In this document: in pieces, positions 1 through 9,178 of the stretch
How the letters are laid out: every line of letters starts with the position of its first letter
Position numbering within the stretch: position 1 is the first letter of the stretch
Translations under genes and position numbers: made by a program
DNA from: Gnomoniopsis sp. IMI 355080
Lineage: Eukaryota; Ascomycota; Sordariomycetes; Diaporthales; Gnomoniaceae
Assembly (NCBI GenBank): GCA_027946555.1
Contig: JAPEVC010000202.1
Coordinates: 1 to 64,000, forward strand
Direction: 5' to 3'
DNA: 64,000 bases
The notes under the pieces: model-generated
Told to the model about the DNA's origin: nothing
The model's database searches: none
The model's input: only the letters and a program-made list of their open reading frames with translations

Positions 1-583
1 GTGTATATGGGGGGAGGTGGGGGGAGGCGAAGGCGTGTGAGTGGTTAGTAGCGCCTGTAGCCTCCACCCGAAAAATCGAGAAGCGCTGTGGAGCCTCAAA
101 GACATGACAAGACGGATGAAAATATAGCCGAAGTAATGGACAGTACAGCTGGGGATGTGGTATAATAATAGAGGAAGCAGAACATAGTAGCGACTCGCGA
201 GGCGGAGGAGATATTTTGAGCTAAGGGAGATGGCTTAATTGGCTGGGCGTGGATCAGTCTAATAGCTTCTAGTAAACTCAATGCATCTTGAATAGAGCTT
301 TTAGTTTAGAATAGAGAAATGGTATATTATATGCTGTTCCGCAGATTTACAATTATTATTTTCTACAGGTTTTTATAATATTATTGTATTTCGGGGAATT
401 TGCGAAATTGTACAAGTCTGCTTTGATGAATAAGCGACAGGGTACAGGGATGTCCAATGAGTGACGCACAGACCATCAGAATCTGGGGAAACGACTCCAC
501 AAACATTTCCGCGACTCGACATCGACAACCGCATTTGACACTCACTCATACACCCAAAGCCAGACCACACGACTACCTTTGGG
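1..583. other. Intergenic, no gene seen
   Basis: No reading frame here looks like a real protein. The stretch begins with a G-rich run and becomes A+T-rich around 290-390. The last ~100 bases before the ATG at 584 should hold the promoter and 5' leader of the next gene, but I see no clear TATA box. Confidence 0.5.
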
Positions 584-3277
584 ATGGAGGATCTCTCCAG
601 GCCCCAGGTGCTTGACGACTATGTAGCATCATATGCGAACATCGCCTTTCTTGGCGTGAAGAACAACATCGATACCAACCCTGCGACGACAACACAAGGA
701 CCCATCACCGACCCCGAGCGACGTCACGCGCCGACTACACTGGCACCTTGGACAGATGGCAAGGACATTTTGGACGATATCTTCCTCTGTCTACGCATGC
801 TAGAGGCGACTGGGGATGCAGAACCCACCGATCACGATGCTCCACATGCGCGATTCCCATGCCGCCTTCACGTCGACGAGACAGGCTCCGAGCTACCCGT
901 TATTAACAGTGAGGCAGCTGTGCACTTCTTCGATAACGACACTATTTACAAGCCAGCCAAGAGGATTATTGACTCTGCGCTGGCTCGACCTACGGCTTTA
1001 CGCAATGCCTTGTCTGCTATTCTGCAGCGTCGGCGATACAGCACCAGCGCCAGCACCAGCACCGGCACCAGCACCAATGCCAACCTCACAAAGAAGACTG
1101 GTCAGATTGTCTTCTCTCCACACAGCAGGACAGTCACCGTACCGGCTCACATCATTGGCCACAAACGGAAGAGATCGAGCCCAGTGTCACATTCGCCGCT
1201 GGCATCTGGCTCCGAGTCAGAAGCAGTCTCCCTTGAAGCCGACAAATCAGACGGGATAATAGACGAGATCCAAGTATCCGCAGATCCGCTTATTAGCCCA
1301 GATCATAGGGCCGAACGCCCCGTACCCCGCGAGAGGGCAATCAATATTAGGTCCGGCCCTGGCGACTACTATTGCTCTTTCGTCTCGAATAAGCGGCTCC
1401 CTACCACAGCCACAACCACGACATCAACCTTTGACACTCCTTTTCACCAGCTCCTATTAGTCGGAGAGGCCAAGGCTCCGCATAAGCTTACCCGGCGCCT
1501 GATTCAGCAGGCTCTGGGCGATAATAACATTACCATCGATATAAGACAGTTCATCCAATCTGCTCCCAAAACTCGAACCCCGTCACACTCTTCCTCTACT
1601 CCACCCGCCCACATTCTTGCCCGCGATTCGGGCGGGTCTAGCGAATACGACGACAACCAAAGGTGGCTAGCAGCTGTTGCCACGCAAATTTATGCTTCAC
1701 TCCTGAAAAAGAAGCTCCGGTACGGCTACATCACTACTGGAGAGAGCTACATCTTAATTCACATCCGGCCCGAGCAGGCTACAACTGTCGAGTACATGGT
1801 GTTGCCGGCGCTTCGCCGGCAATCTTTGCGTGAAGCGGAGGAGAGGGATGCAGACTGGCTCGACTGGCTGGCAGCAACGCCGTTAGCACGACTGAGCTGT
1901 CTTACCTTGCTATCTCTGTTTGGCGATGGGCAGCTCACGCAGGCGGAGGTCATCCAAGCCGAGGCTACTATGCCGGAAATGATTTGGAAAACCCCACGAC
2001 ATAGGGAGCAGTCGCTAGGGACAGCCAGCTTCATGTCAACTACAACCGCGCAAACCAGGAGCTCCGACCCGGAGTGGACAGAGCAGAACGAACATGGCCA
2101 CAGACGAGCATACTTCACGGACAATGACGGCGATGAAAGCCAATCTGCTGCAGTGTCGTCAAGGAAGCGGGCCCGCCGAAGCAGCGATATCGAGGATGAA
2201 GATTGGAATAGCTCAGAACACCTATCGGATCAGCACAAGCGGGCACGTAGCGATGCCAACGACATCCATGAGGATCCGAAATCATCAGCCATGGCACCTC
2301 CTCAGGATCATCCTCTGACGCCACCTCCTGATGTAAAGCAAGCAGAGACCGTCCAGAATATCAATACGGTACCATTTTGCACCTCTCGCTGCCTTGCTTT
2401 CCTCAGGTTCCATGGGGCTGAGGAGGACGCGGACCCACTGTGTCCCAATTGGGCCGCCCATGTCCAAACGCGCCAGAAACCTACGACGGCATCAGAGCTA
2501 CGGCGTCTGGCACGGGCATGTGTCACTTTGCCTTCCTATATCCAAAGTGATGCCAACACAGGACAAGATCCGCCTGTCCTGCTGAAAGACGCTACCGAGA
2601 ACGCTGTCTACATGGGTCAATATGGCGCGAGCTCAGCCCTCTTCAAGGTCCGGATTGGTAGCTACGTACTGACTGCCAAAGCCGCTAGATGTGTGCATCC
2701 ATTCATGGAAAAGGAGTCCTTGCAACGCTTAAGGCTGGAGGATGCGGTTTACAAGAAGCTTCGTGCTTTACAGGGACATGGCGTTCCAGTCTGCCTCGGC
2801 GTGGTCGACAACTCGCATCTGCAGCGCGGACATGTTGAGCGCTCTACATTTTGGCGCGACTTTGCAATCACGCCCTTTACGGGATTTCTGCTATTGAGTT
2901 GGGGCGGGTCTTCGCTACGCAACCTGCAAACCCACATAACTAAAGACCAGGAGCGAGCATGGCTAGGGCGAGTGAGGGAGAGTATCGAATACCGGTTGAG
3001 CCAGGTGCATGGGCTGGGCTTGTTGCATGGCGATGCTGAGTTGCGCAATTTCGTTGTGTCTGACGGCACCGCCCGCGTATGCTTGATTGATTTCGAGAAA
3101 GGAGTTAGCAAGGGGCGTTTTTTCCGCCGACTGGCAAGGGAACACCGGGAAATGGAGCCCGAGGATATGGAGCGTCGATTCCAGCAGGCATGTCAGAGGG
3201 AGAAGATGCTTTGTCTGGAACAATGGGATGCTTGGGCTGCGAATCGACTGGCCGTTGTCAACGAGGATAATTTATAG
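584..3277 (+). CDS. Nuclease-like / protein-kinase-like fusion protein (897 aa)
   Basis: This is a single uninterrupted reading frame opened by an ATG. The middle part (about residues 260-420) has a G-E-A-K motif (E295, K297) after a hydrophobic strand, then helices and a strand-rich stretch. That pattern fits the PD-(D/E)XK restriction-endonuclease-like fold, but this is inference. Residues ~430-660 are low-complexity and charged, with basic KRKR/RKRARR patches that could be nuclear localisation signals. The C-terminus (about 670-897) is kinase-like: a candidate ATP lysine (K699), a catalytic-loop equivalent HGDAELRN (H815, D817, N822) and a DFE triplet (D836-E838) in place of DFG. HGD rather than HRD is usual in atypical fungal kinase-like domains. 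Nuclease-kinase fusions occur among fungal Crinkler-like and transposon-derived proteins. The coding region is convincing; activity is unproven. A short Ser/Thr repeat lies at residues ~150-166. Confidence 0.85.
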   Translation: MEDLSRPQVLDDYVASYANIAFLGVKNNIDTNPATTTQGPITDPERRHAPTTLAPWTDGKDILDDIFLCLRMLEATGDAEPTDHDAPHARFPCRLHVDETGSELPVINSEAAVHFFDNDTIYKPAKRIIDSALARPTALRNALSAILQRRRYSTSASTSTGTSTNANLTKKTGQIVFSPHSRTVTVPAHIIGHKRKRSSPVSHSPLASGSESEAVSLEADKSDGIIDEIQVSADPLISPDHRAERPVPRERAINIRSGPGDYYCSFVSNKRLPTTATTTTSTFDTPFHQLLLVGEAKAPHKLTRRLIQQALGDNNITIDIRQFIQSAPKTRTPSHSSSTPPAHILARDSGGSSEYDDNQRWLAAVATQIYASLLKKKLRYGYITTGESYILIHIRPEQATTVEYMVLPALRRQSLREAEERDADWLDWLAATPLARLSCLTLLSLFGDGQLTQAEVIQAEATMPEMIWKTPRHREQSLGTASFMSTTTAQTRSSDPEWTEQNEHGHRRAYFTDNDGDESQSAAVSSRKRARRSSDIEDEDWNSSEHLSDQHKRARSDANDIHEDPKSSAMAPPQDHPLTPPPDVKQAETVQNINTVPFCTSRCLAFLRFHGAEEDADPLCPNWAAHVQTRQKPTTASELRRLARACVTLPSYIQSDANTGQDPPVLLKDATENAVYMGQYGASSALFKVRIGSYVLTAKAARCVHPFMEKESLQRLRLEDAVYKKLRALQGHGVPVCLGVVDNSHLQRGHVERSTFWRDFAITPFTGFLLLSWGGSSLRNLQTHITKDQERAWLGRVRESIEYRLSQVHGLGLLHGDAELRNFVVSDGTARVCLIDFEKGVSKGRFFRRLAREHREMEPEDMERRFQQACQREKMLCLEQWDAWAANRLAVVNEDNL

Positions 3278-3379
3278 TCTGTTTTTCTATTTAGATGCTT
3301 CGGTAGGCGTTGGTGTTGGCGTTGGCGTTGGGTATACCCTCTGTGTTTAGAAAAATGAAAATCTCTAGTCATCGTCCTG

Positions 3380-3793
3380 ATGAGCGGAGGACGGCCATCC
3401 TACCTAGGTAGGCAGACAATACAACAAGAATTGAGAAAGATCATAGCTCTTCTGAATCTAGCATATCCTGATGCCAAATGTTCAGATCACGACTCTTCTA
3501 CTGAACTTGACGGCTCTCCCCTGCTCAACACATACTGTGAGTCAGTGACGGAGTTTGGGAAGGACTTGAAGGATAAAGACTTGGAGCAAACCTTCCGTCC
3601 TGAGCTATCTCGCGCCTTGGAACGCCCGCTGCTCATGAAATACTCGAAAATCTTATATACTCTGCTTCAATCTACTAGACACCTCGAAGCTCTCCTTCAA
3701 GGTTCACGAACTAGGTCCATTATTGGTAATAAACACCACAAGGACTGCAGCATACCTGTAAAGAATTCTTGTAAGCCTGGAATTATTCCATAA
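3380..3793 (+). CDS. Possible small hypothetical protein (137 aa)
   Basis: The frame begins MSGGRPSYLGRQ and is predicted to be mostly helical and charged, with a Leu-rich middle. I do not recognise it. Its first codons lie on a TACCTAGGTA palindrome, which is normally intergenic in this window, and its 3' end overlaps the last exon of the DUF6594 gene on the other strand. It may instead be the remaining exon of a larger lost gene, or chance. Treat as tentative. Confidence 0.22.
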   Translation: MSGGRPSYLGRQTIQQELRKIIALLNLAYPDAKCSDHDSSTELDGSPLLNTYCESVTEFGKDLKDKDLEQTFRPELSRALERPLLMKYSKILYTLLQSTRHLEALLQGSRTRSIIGNKHHKDCSIPVKNSCKPGIIP

Positions 3794-5046
3794 AGAAACC
3801 TGCATGATTACCAATTATCTTACTCACGTTGCACCTGCTACAAACAACTCAACCGCTTTGGTTCGTAGCATTGCCGATAGAATTGCAATGAAAACGATAC
3901 AGCTTCCCACAATGACTCCCAGTCTCTTCTGGGTTGACCCGACACTAAGAAGAAGCAACATCGGTATAAACAATACCAGGACAAGCACCACAGCCACCGT
4001 AAACTGAGATAGTCCGTTAATAGTTTCCCGGGAGAATATATGGACATACGGGTCTCCTGAGACCATGCATCGCGGACCCTGTCCAGTATATCAGTCAGTC
4101 TAAGTGAGTACTGTTACATATGTCCATATTGATTACTTACTCGCCCAGTCCATTTATTGAGCCAGATGAGACTCTCCTCGACAGGACTTTCGAGAGAGCA
4201 AGATGCGGGATCGCGATTGTTGATACCCAGCGCCAGCAGATCATCCTTACTTGATAGATACGTGGTTTCCTCTTTCGCCAAACTTGCCGTATTCTCTAAC
4301 CAATTCGCTAAATTTTGTGCATCGCGGTCCCTGCATCCTGATCGAGCAAGCATTCTCTCGTTTCTCTCTAGAAGAGCGTCTATGCATTCGTTAATCTTCG
4401 GCAAGTGAACAAGTTTGATAGTATGACCACGTCGATGACTCCTTGGACTCCTCTGTGGAGCGTGGCGAGTCTCCAAACTCCCTTTTCTCTTGTTTGTACC
4501 GATTCATACGTCAGAAGGGACGAGGCAGAAGAGACGAACCAGACCTAGAGACAAACCAGAAGACACGAGCCAAGATATGAAAGCTTTGGGTAGACTAAAG
4601 TTCAACGTAGCTGTATAACGTACCATACTCAGATAGCGCTGTTTCAATCAATCCTATCAGGTCTTTCCTGTCATTGTTTTTGTCCCGTCTGAGATTCCTC
4701 CGGAACAAAGGCTTGGTCTCTTGACGATCTATATCATCCAGCCTCCTTTCTAGCGTAGCCAATTGATCCTGCTTGTAAAGTAATAGCCTCGCTCGAAGTC
4801 TCAAGAAGCGGCGGAACACATTAAAGGACGGATGTGAACTAATGAGGGCCGAATATCTGGGGTACCCTTCGGGAAAATCCTCGACTATAGCAGCCAAAGG
4901 TCAGAAGAGACATGTTTTTTCCCCGGTGGGGGATCCCCACGCATCAACTGACATTACAAAATGTGCTTACTGGTGGACTGGGTAGCTTTGGGGCCCGGAT
5001 TGCGGACAGGTTGGCCTTGAGCCACTGGCAAGATATGCGCTGCCAT
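3704..5046 (-). CDS. DUF6594-family membrane protein (five exons, 292 aa)
   Basis: Exons on the minus strand are 5046-4971, 4884-4624, 4379-4141, 4078-3828 and 3755-3704. Introns have GTAAGC, GTACGT, GTAAGT and GTGAGT donors, and every junction keeps phase. The N-terminal part has the family block IEDFPEGYPRYSAL, then RRFLRLRARLLLYKQD. The second block joins across an intron as SEYDALLERNERML. After it come SLAKEETTYL and a DDLLAL segment. The C-terminus has hydrophobic spans starting FTVAVVLVLVLFIPMLLLLSV, ending in TYAAVLVVF, where the last exon restores the conserved AT-YAAV junction. The family is widespread in filamentous ascomycetes; its function is unknown and the C-terminal spans suggest a membrane anchor. 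The start ATG at 5046 gives a short Pro/Gln-rich leader. The 244-bp first internal intron is longer than the others. Confidence 0.85.
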
Positions 5047-5580
5047 ATTTATCACAGTGATTCGGGAGACCGCAATTCGTCTTCTTCCTAACAATTCCTA
5101 TATAAGATTTGCCAGTCTGAATCCTGGATCTTCAAATAGGTAATAATAAGGCTGCCACCTGAGTCCCGCGGTCGGCCTTCAACCGCGCAAGAGGGTATGA
5201 TGTCAAAGGCTCTGTGGATGCAGATAGGTTGCATTTTCAGCTGCCTTATTATCAACGGGCGGGGTAATATTGTAAGGCAAGTGGATGTGTGCGCTGATTG
5301 ACCGGTACGTGTGGGTAACACAGCATGGCACTTGGTTGGGGGCATGCACAATGAAGATGTCTCTTGATAGGCTGAGCAACAGATGGGTACCTAGGTACTT
5401 AGGTATGTGCACGACAATGTATATAAATGAGGAGACTGTGTGTTCTCAGACCCCACGTTTTTTACCTTTAAAGGAATCTCTCTCTGGTCCGCAACGCATA
5501 ACAAAAAGTAGCCGGCCGGAACCCAAAGCTGACGATCTATTTGAGAAATTAACAAAGCCTTATACGCAAACAAGTTCATC
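5047..5580. promoter_or_regulatory. Shared upstream region between two divergent genes
   Basis: This 534-bp stretch separates the starts of the DUF6594 gene (-) and the 92-aa gene (+). It contains a TACCTAGGTA palindrome at 5388-5397 and a TATA-like TATATAAA at 5420-5427, about 155 bases before the ATG at 5581. That spacing would give a leader of roughly 120 bases. No protein-like frame is visible in it. Confidence 0.45.
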
Positions 5581-5987
5581 ATGAGTGACAAAGAGGAGAT
5601 GTAAGTAGGGCAAGTGGCGCTGAAGAAAATCTGCACCTAGCTGATGTGATCATGTTCAGAAAAGCAGACCCAGTCGTCGCTGATGAGTGGAATGAAGCAG
5701 AAGGAGGTCGGCCGCGAATTTACAAGAAGGCCCAGGTAATCTGACTTCCGCCTCGATCTTGCTGTTCGTGGTCTCAAAACCTTGCAAGTATTGACATTTT
5801 GAAGACACCGAAGTTCTCTCCGGGTCAACACGTGTTTCTGCAGGTTGGTAGAGCTTTAACAGGGCCGTATCTCATTGAGAGGGTGATCGTGTCAGTGGTG
5901 CCAGCACGATATACTTTGTGTGACGATGACGGGAACTCGGTCAATAATGGAGCCATCGTGGAGGAAACTGTTTTAGTGGGGCCCTGA
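5581..5987 (+). CDS. Small three-exon protein, SH3/Tudor-like fold suspected (92 aa)
   Basis: Exons are 5581-5600, 5660-5735 and 5805-5987. Donors are GTAAGT and GTAATC; acceptors are TTCAG and TGAAG, and phases agree. The start is MSDKEEI, followed by an acidic segment. The third exon encodes FSPGQHVFL, a TGPYLIERV stretch, YTLCDDDGN and an acidic end. The order 'FxxGqxVfL - GPYxIxxV - YxLxDDxG' is that of a small beta-barrel (SH3- or Tudor-like) protein found in many ascomycetes. The fold is inferred from pattern only, and the function is unknown. A TATA-like box lies at 5420-5427. I am fairly confident it is a gene because three exons join without stops. Confidence 0.65.
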
Positions 5988-6198
5988 TTAGATCTATTAC
6001 CATACTTAGGTAGTAGGTAGTTTCCCCTAGAAGCCTAGATTGGAAAGCCATACACCGGAAACGCGTGTTCACTACCTAGGTACACTCAATACAGCTGGTA
6101 TCGCTGCCCAGGATGATCATGTCAATACTTTATTTCTAGAAAAGAATCCCATACATTCATGTTCTAGATACTTGGTACTGTAGCTCAGCTGAGCAATA
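5988..6198. other. Convergent 3' intergenic region
   Basis: Short region between the stops of the 92-aa gene (+) and the caspase-like gene (-). It carries a TACCTAGGTA palindrome at 6073-6082 and A+T-rich sequence suited to 3' ends. No gene is seen. Confidence 0.5.
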
Positions 6199-8652
6199 TC
6201 ACTGCTCGCCGTCAAGTTGGATACCGCGCTGAATTTCTCGCAGCACCTTGACCTCGAACATCTTCGCCAAATGGGTCTCGTTTCTATCGTCGACATCAAC
6301 GTCAAACATCCCAGTAAGGCAATTGATGGTGGCGGTTTCAAACGCCCGACCCATTTCATATTGTAATGGACCCTTCCCTAGCCGCCTCAGAGTCCCGACC
6401 TTGACTTCTTCATTCGTCCGGAATGTCTTTTTGAATTCGTTTAGCGGGATCCACAAGCCAATTTCCACCATGAGCAGGCCGAAGGAGTACATGTCGTGAT
6501 ATTTGGTATTTTTTTTCCGAGGAGAGGGGCCTTGTCGGTCTGGGTGGCGGTATATGTCAGATGTGGTATCCAAGTCATTTCGTCGAAGTGAAGATGCATC
6601 GTGCTCCCTTGCATATTCAAATCCAAGAAGATAGGGAGATTCGTATTTGGTCTGACCACTCTTGTCTGCAAAGAGCATTATAACAAGGCTCGAGATTCCT
6701 TGATGAACCCAACCAGTCAAATGCCATTGAAGGAGCGCTCTTCCAATTGCCAAGACGAGTTTGTATCTCTCTCCTAATGATGGTCTGGTGATGGCTCCAC
6801 CTCCTTGGAAATGTTGTTGCAGCACCCAGTTGAGTGACAAAGTACTAGCTGGTGATATGGACCAGGAAGGCACTTTAAATACGATCCCATACTGCCCTTG
6901 TAAGTCGTCGGACAGGTAGCCTAGGCATTCTGGCGTCCTGAAGGACGCGCTATGAGCCTTCGTCATGGCGTCGACCAGTCTTTTAATCCTGGAAATGCCG
7001 TTTTCGCGAGCATAAGGATCATTGACATCGACGTATTTGTATTCAATGACAACCTCTACAAGCTCAGACAGGGTAGCGTTGAACCACGCCCTCGAGCCAG
7101 TAGAGATCGAAGGCTTGGCCGTGAGTGTTTGACGAAGTGGTTCAGAATTTGGCCCATCCCTCGCGCATCCTGCCAATCGAACCTCCAAGGCACCCTCCCA
7201 GATTTGGGACCAGTCTTGATCGGCGCTTTCGACCTCGTTTCTCAACGTTTCCTCGTCAAAGAGCTCCGGGATCGTCAATATGTTACGTGTGACGATATTC
7301 TGTAGAATGGAAGTCATCGCCGTGAACTTAGAGACAAAGCCTGTTATGGACGAGGCCGGAGTGTTCTCTGGTTGGAATTGATGAGACGTGTTTGCATGGC
7401 TTTCCGTGCCGGCCCCAGCATGTCGCACTGATTTCTGCAAACCGTCTCTGTAATCCGCCCATGCTGTGAGCACTTCCGCCTTGTTCTCGTCAGAGATCTT
7501 GCCTAACGTGACCGTCGATGTTTTACTGCCTCGGCAAGGCCTCTGACCAGAGACAAAGCGTTGCAGATTCTGGGCGCGATTGATAAGACTCTCAATCTTG
7601 ACGCCCGATATCTCGCGGGGGGCGTTCAGCATGAGCCAGTTCAATATATCGTCAATGACGATATCATTGACCGGAGATCTAACATCGATTCGCAGGGCAA
7701 GGGTAGCAAGACTAGTCTCGAATGTTTGTCGTCTCGAAGCTCTGAGATTGAACGTATCCAATCGAATAGACTTGTTCATATGCAGGGAACAGTGTATAGG
7801 ACTCTGGAGAAGATGCCTATCCTGCTTAGCAAGCGCAAAGAACAATTCTTTGACGATAACAGGCCGATTTTCTCGAAGGGCCAGCTCGATCTCCTTGATC
7901 AAGGCCATGGTGAAACTCGAGAAATTCTTAAGCCCTGGTGCTGGTGTCCCTAGTCTCATTGCGCAAGCGGCCAGAACCTCCACGTTCGGAGGAACTACTC
8001 TGCTCCGATTTCTCATATTCTGAGCTGCAAAGCAACAATCGAGGACCAGAAATATATCGGCTTCTACGTCCGCCAGCTTTTCTTGTATCTTCGACCAAGA
8101 GAGGGTGCTGCCGTGCTCCCGATGACTGGCCCAGACGCTTTTCCTTTCCGAAATACTTGGAATGTCCTTGTTGGGTTGTTCGTCGGGATCCCCATGACCA
8201 CCATAATGAATGATCCCGAGGCTTCGTGGCTCGATAAGGGTGGTCAAGAAATCGGCGATCCTCCTGTCTAACAAGAGCTGCGGATTTTTTGCGGGTATCC
8301 TCCAGTGCTGGACGTGGTACTTGAGTCGTCCAGACAATACTTGTTCAAAAGCCGTTGCTTCCTGCTCGCACCCAGGTAGATCGCTGAGTTCCCAATAGAG
8401 TAGAAGAGCTTCAATCCTGTCATAATCGTTGTCCCGGCTTCTTAGGAAATGTCCCTCCAACTTCGTGTTTGCCTGGTCTGTGATATCAACTTCTCTGGAC
8501 ATTTTGTCTTGGCGTCGCCTTAGAATTAGCAAATCCTGACAAGCTTGATTTTCTGGACTCTGAAATGAAACGTGATGTGGTCTCAGATATAAGGGGAGTC
8601 GCGATTTTTCGACATGAATGAGCGCACCGTTCCACCGCTCCTCGTTAGGCAT
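6199..8652 (-). CDS. Caspase-like domain / pseudokinase protein (817 aa)
   Basis: Single-exon frame from an ATG at 8652. Residues ~80-270 resemble a caspase/metacaspase (C14-like) fold: IEALLLYWE, then LGIIHYGGHGD with H153 as the likely catalytic histidine, then ADIFLVLDCCFA with D205-C206-C207, where C207 fits the D-x-C cysteine. After a linker (~270-560) the C-terminus (~575-800) follows the layout of a protein kinase but lacks the key residues: HQG (H650) stands where HRD/HGD should be, GFEYA replaces DFG, while subdomain IX survives as D720-M-YSFG. This is best called a pseudokinase. By analogy with fungal cell-death and incompatibility proteins it may be a protease controlled by its pseudokinase; that is inference. 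It is transcribed away from the kinase/ankyrin gene, whose start is 526 bp off. A CHAT-type protease is an alternative reading. Confidence 0.85.
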   Translation of the reverse strand: MPNEERWNGALIHVEKSRLPLYLRPHHVSFQSPENQACQDLLILRRRQDKMSREVDITDQANTKLEGHFLRSRDNDYDRIEALLLYWELSDLPGCEQEATAFEQVLSGRLKYHVQHWRIPAKNPQLLLDRRIADFLTTLIEPRSLGIIHYGGHGDPDEQPNKDIPSISERKSVWASHREHGSTLSWSKIQEKLADVEADIFLVLDCCFAAQNMRNRSRVVPPNVEVLAACAMRLGTPAPGLKNFSSFTMALIKEIELALRENRPVIVKELFFALAKQDRHLLQSPIHCSLHMNKSIRLDTFNLRASRRQTFETSLATLALRIDVRSPVNDIVIDDILNWLMLNAPREISGVKIESLINRAQNLQRFVSGQRPCRGSKTSTVTLGKISDENKAEVLTAWADYRDGLQKSVRHAGAGTESHANTSHQFQPENTPASSITGFVSKFTAMTSILQNIVTRNILTIPELFDEETLRNEVESADQDWSQIWEGALEVRLAGCARDGPNSEPLRQTLTAKPSISTGSRAWFNATLSELVEVVIEYKYVDVNDPYARENGISRIKRLVDAMTKAHSASFRTPECLGYLSDDLQGQYGIVFKVPSWSISPASTLSLNWVLQQHFQGGGAITRPSLGERYKLVLAIGRALLQWHLTGWVHQGISSLVIMLFADKSGQTKYESPYLLGFEYAREHDASSLRRNDLDTTSDIYRHPDRQGPSPRKKNTKYHDMYSFGLLMVEIGLWIPLNEFKKTFRTNEEVKVGTLRRLGKGPLQYEMGRAFETATINCLTGMFDVDVDDRNETHLAKMFEVKVLREIQRGIQLDGEQ

Positions 8653-8653
8653 C

Positions 8654-8765
8654 GCCGTCGCTGCAAGCTGTCAACCTGCATCAGAGCCTGCTTCTAAGGT
8701 CTGGTAAGGGTGGCAAGAATTCGTTGGGCTGGCTGCATTCTGCAGCACATATGACGGGATATAAT
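8654..8765 (+). repeat. Direct repeat, copy 1
   Basis: First copy of the diverged repeat in the divergent promoter. It starts GCCGTCGCTGCAAGCTG and contains AGGGTGGCAAGAATTCG. Compared with copy 2 it has an extra ~10 bases before the AGGGTGGCAA block. Confidence 0.55.
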
Positions 8766-8827
8766 CGTCTATGATAGGTCGCCTCAATCCCGACACACTT
8801 CGCGTCGTCCCACCGCCCTTGCTTATT

Positions 8828-8935
8828 GCCGTCGCTGGATACAGGCTGCCAACATGCATCAAAGCCTGCTTTCGAAAGGGTGGCAAAACTCCGTCGGGCT
8901 GACCACGTTCCGCATTATATACGATACGACAGCAG
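8828..8935 (+). repeat. Direct repeat, copy 2
   Basis: Second copy, starting GCCGTCGCTGGATACAGG and containing AAGGGTGGCAAAACTCCG. It begins 174 bases after copy 1 in the same orientation. Confidence 0.55.
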
Positions 8936-9178
8936 GAAAAGGTGAGTATGGTGGGTCGCACAAATGGGCGGGGTCACGAAAAGACTGCCTGAAGACTGAT
9001 GTGTATCTACCTAAGTACCTAATACAGTATCCCGTCCCGTGTTTGAGTCTTTTTAATCTTGATAAGCTGTCCGGCTGCCGGGCTCTGGAGCCTTGTCTGC
9101 ATAAATTGATGTGCCAACCTACTCCTTGGTTCTATCAACTCAGCACGAGCTGACTGCAAACTTCCTATCCGCGTCGCC

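Larger units (their letters stand above)
8653..9178. promoter_or_regulatory. Shared divergent promoter with duplicated ~105-bp element
   Basis: This 526-bp region lies between the ATG of the caspase-like gene (-) and the ATG of the kinase/ankyrin gene (+). Two related blocks in direct orientation lie at about 8654-8765 and 8828-8935. Both start GCCGTCGCTG and share GCATCA(G/A)AGCCTGCTT, GGGTGGCAA and GGGCTG in the same order. The first block is next to the caspase-like start. The duplication could provide paired binding sites for co-regulation of both genes; this is inference. Confidence 0.5.
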
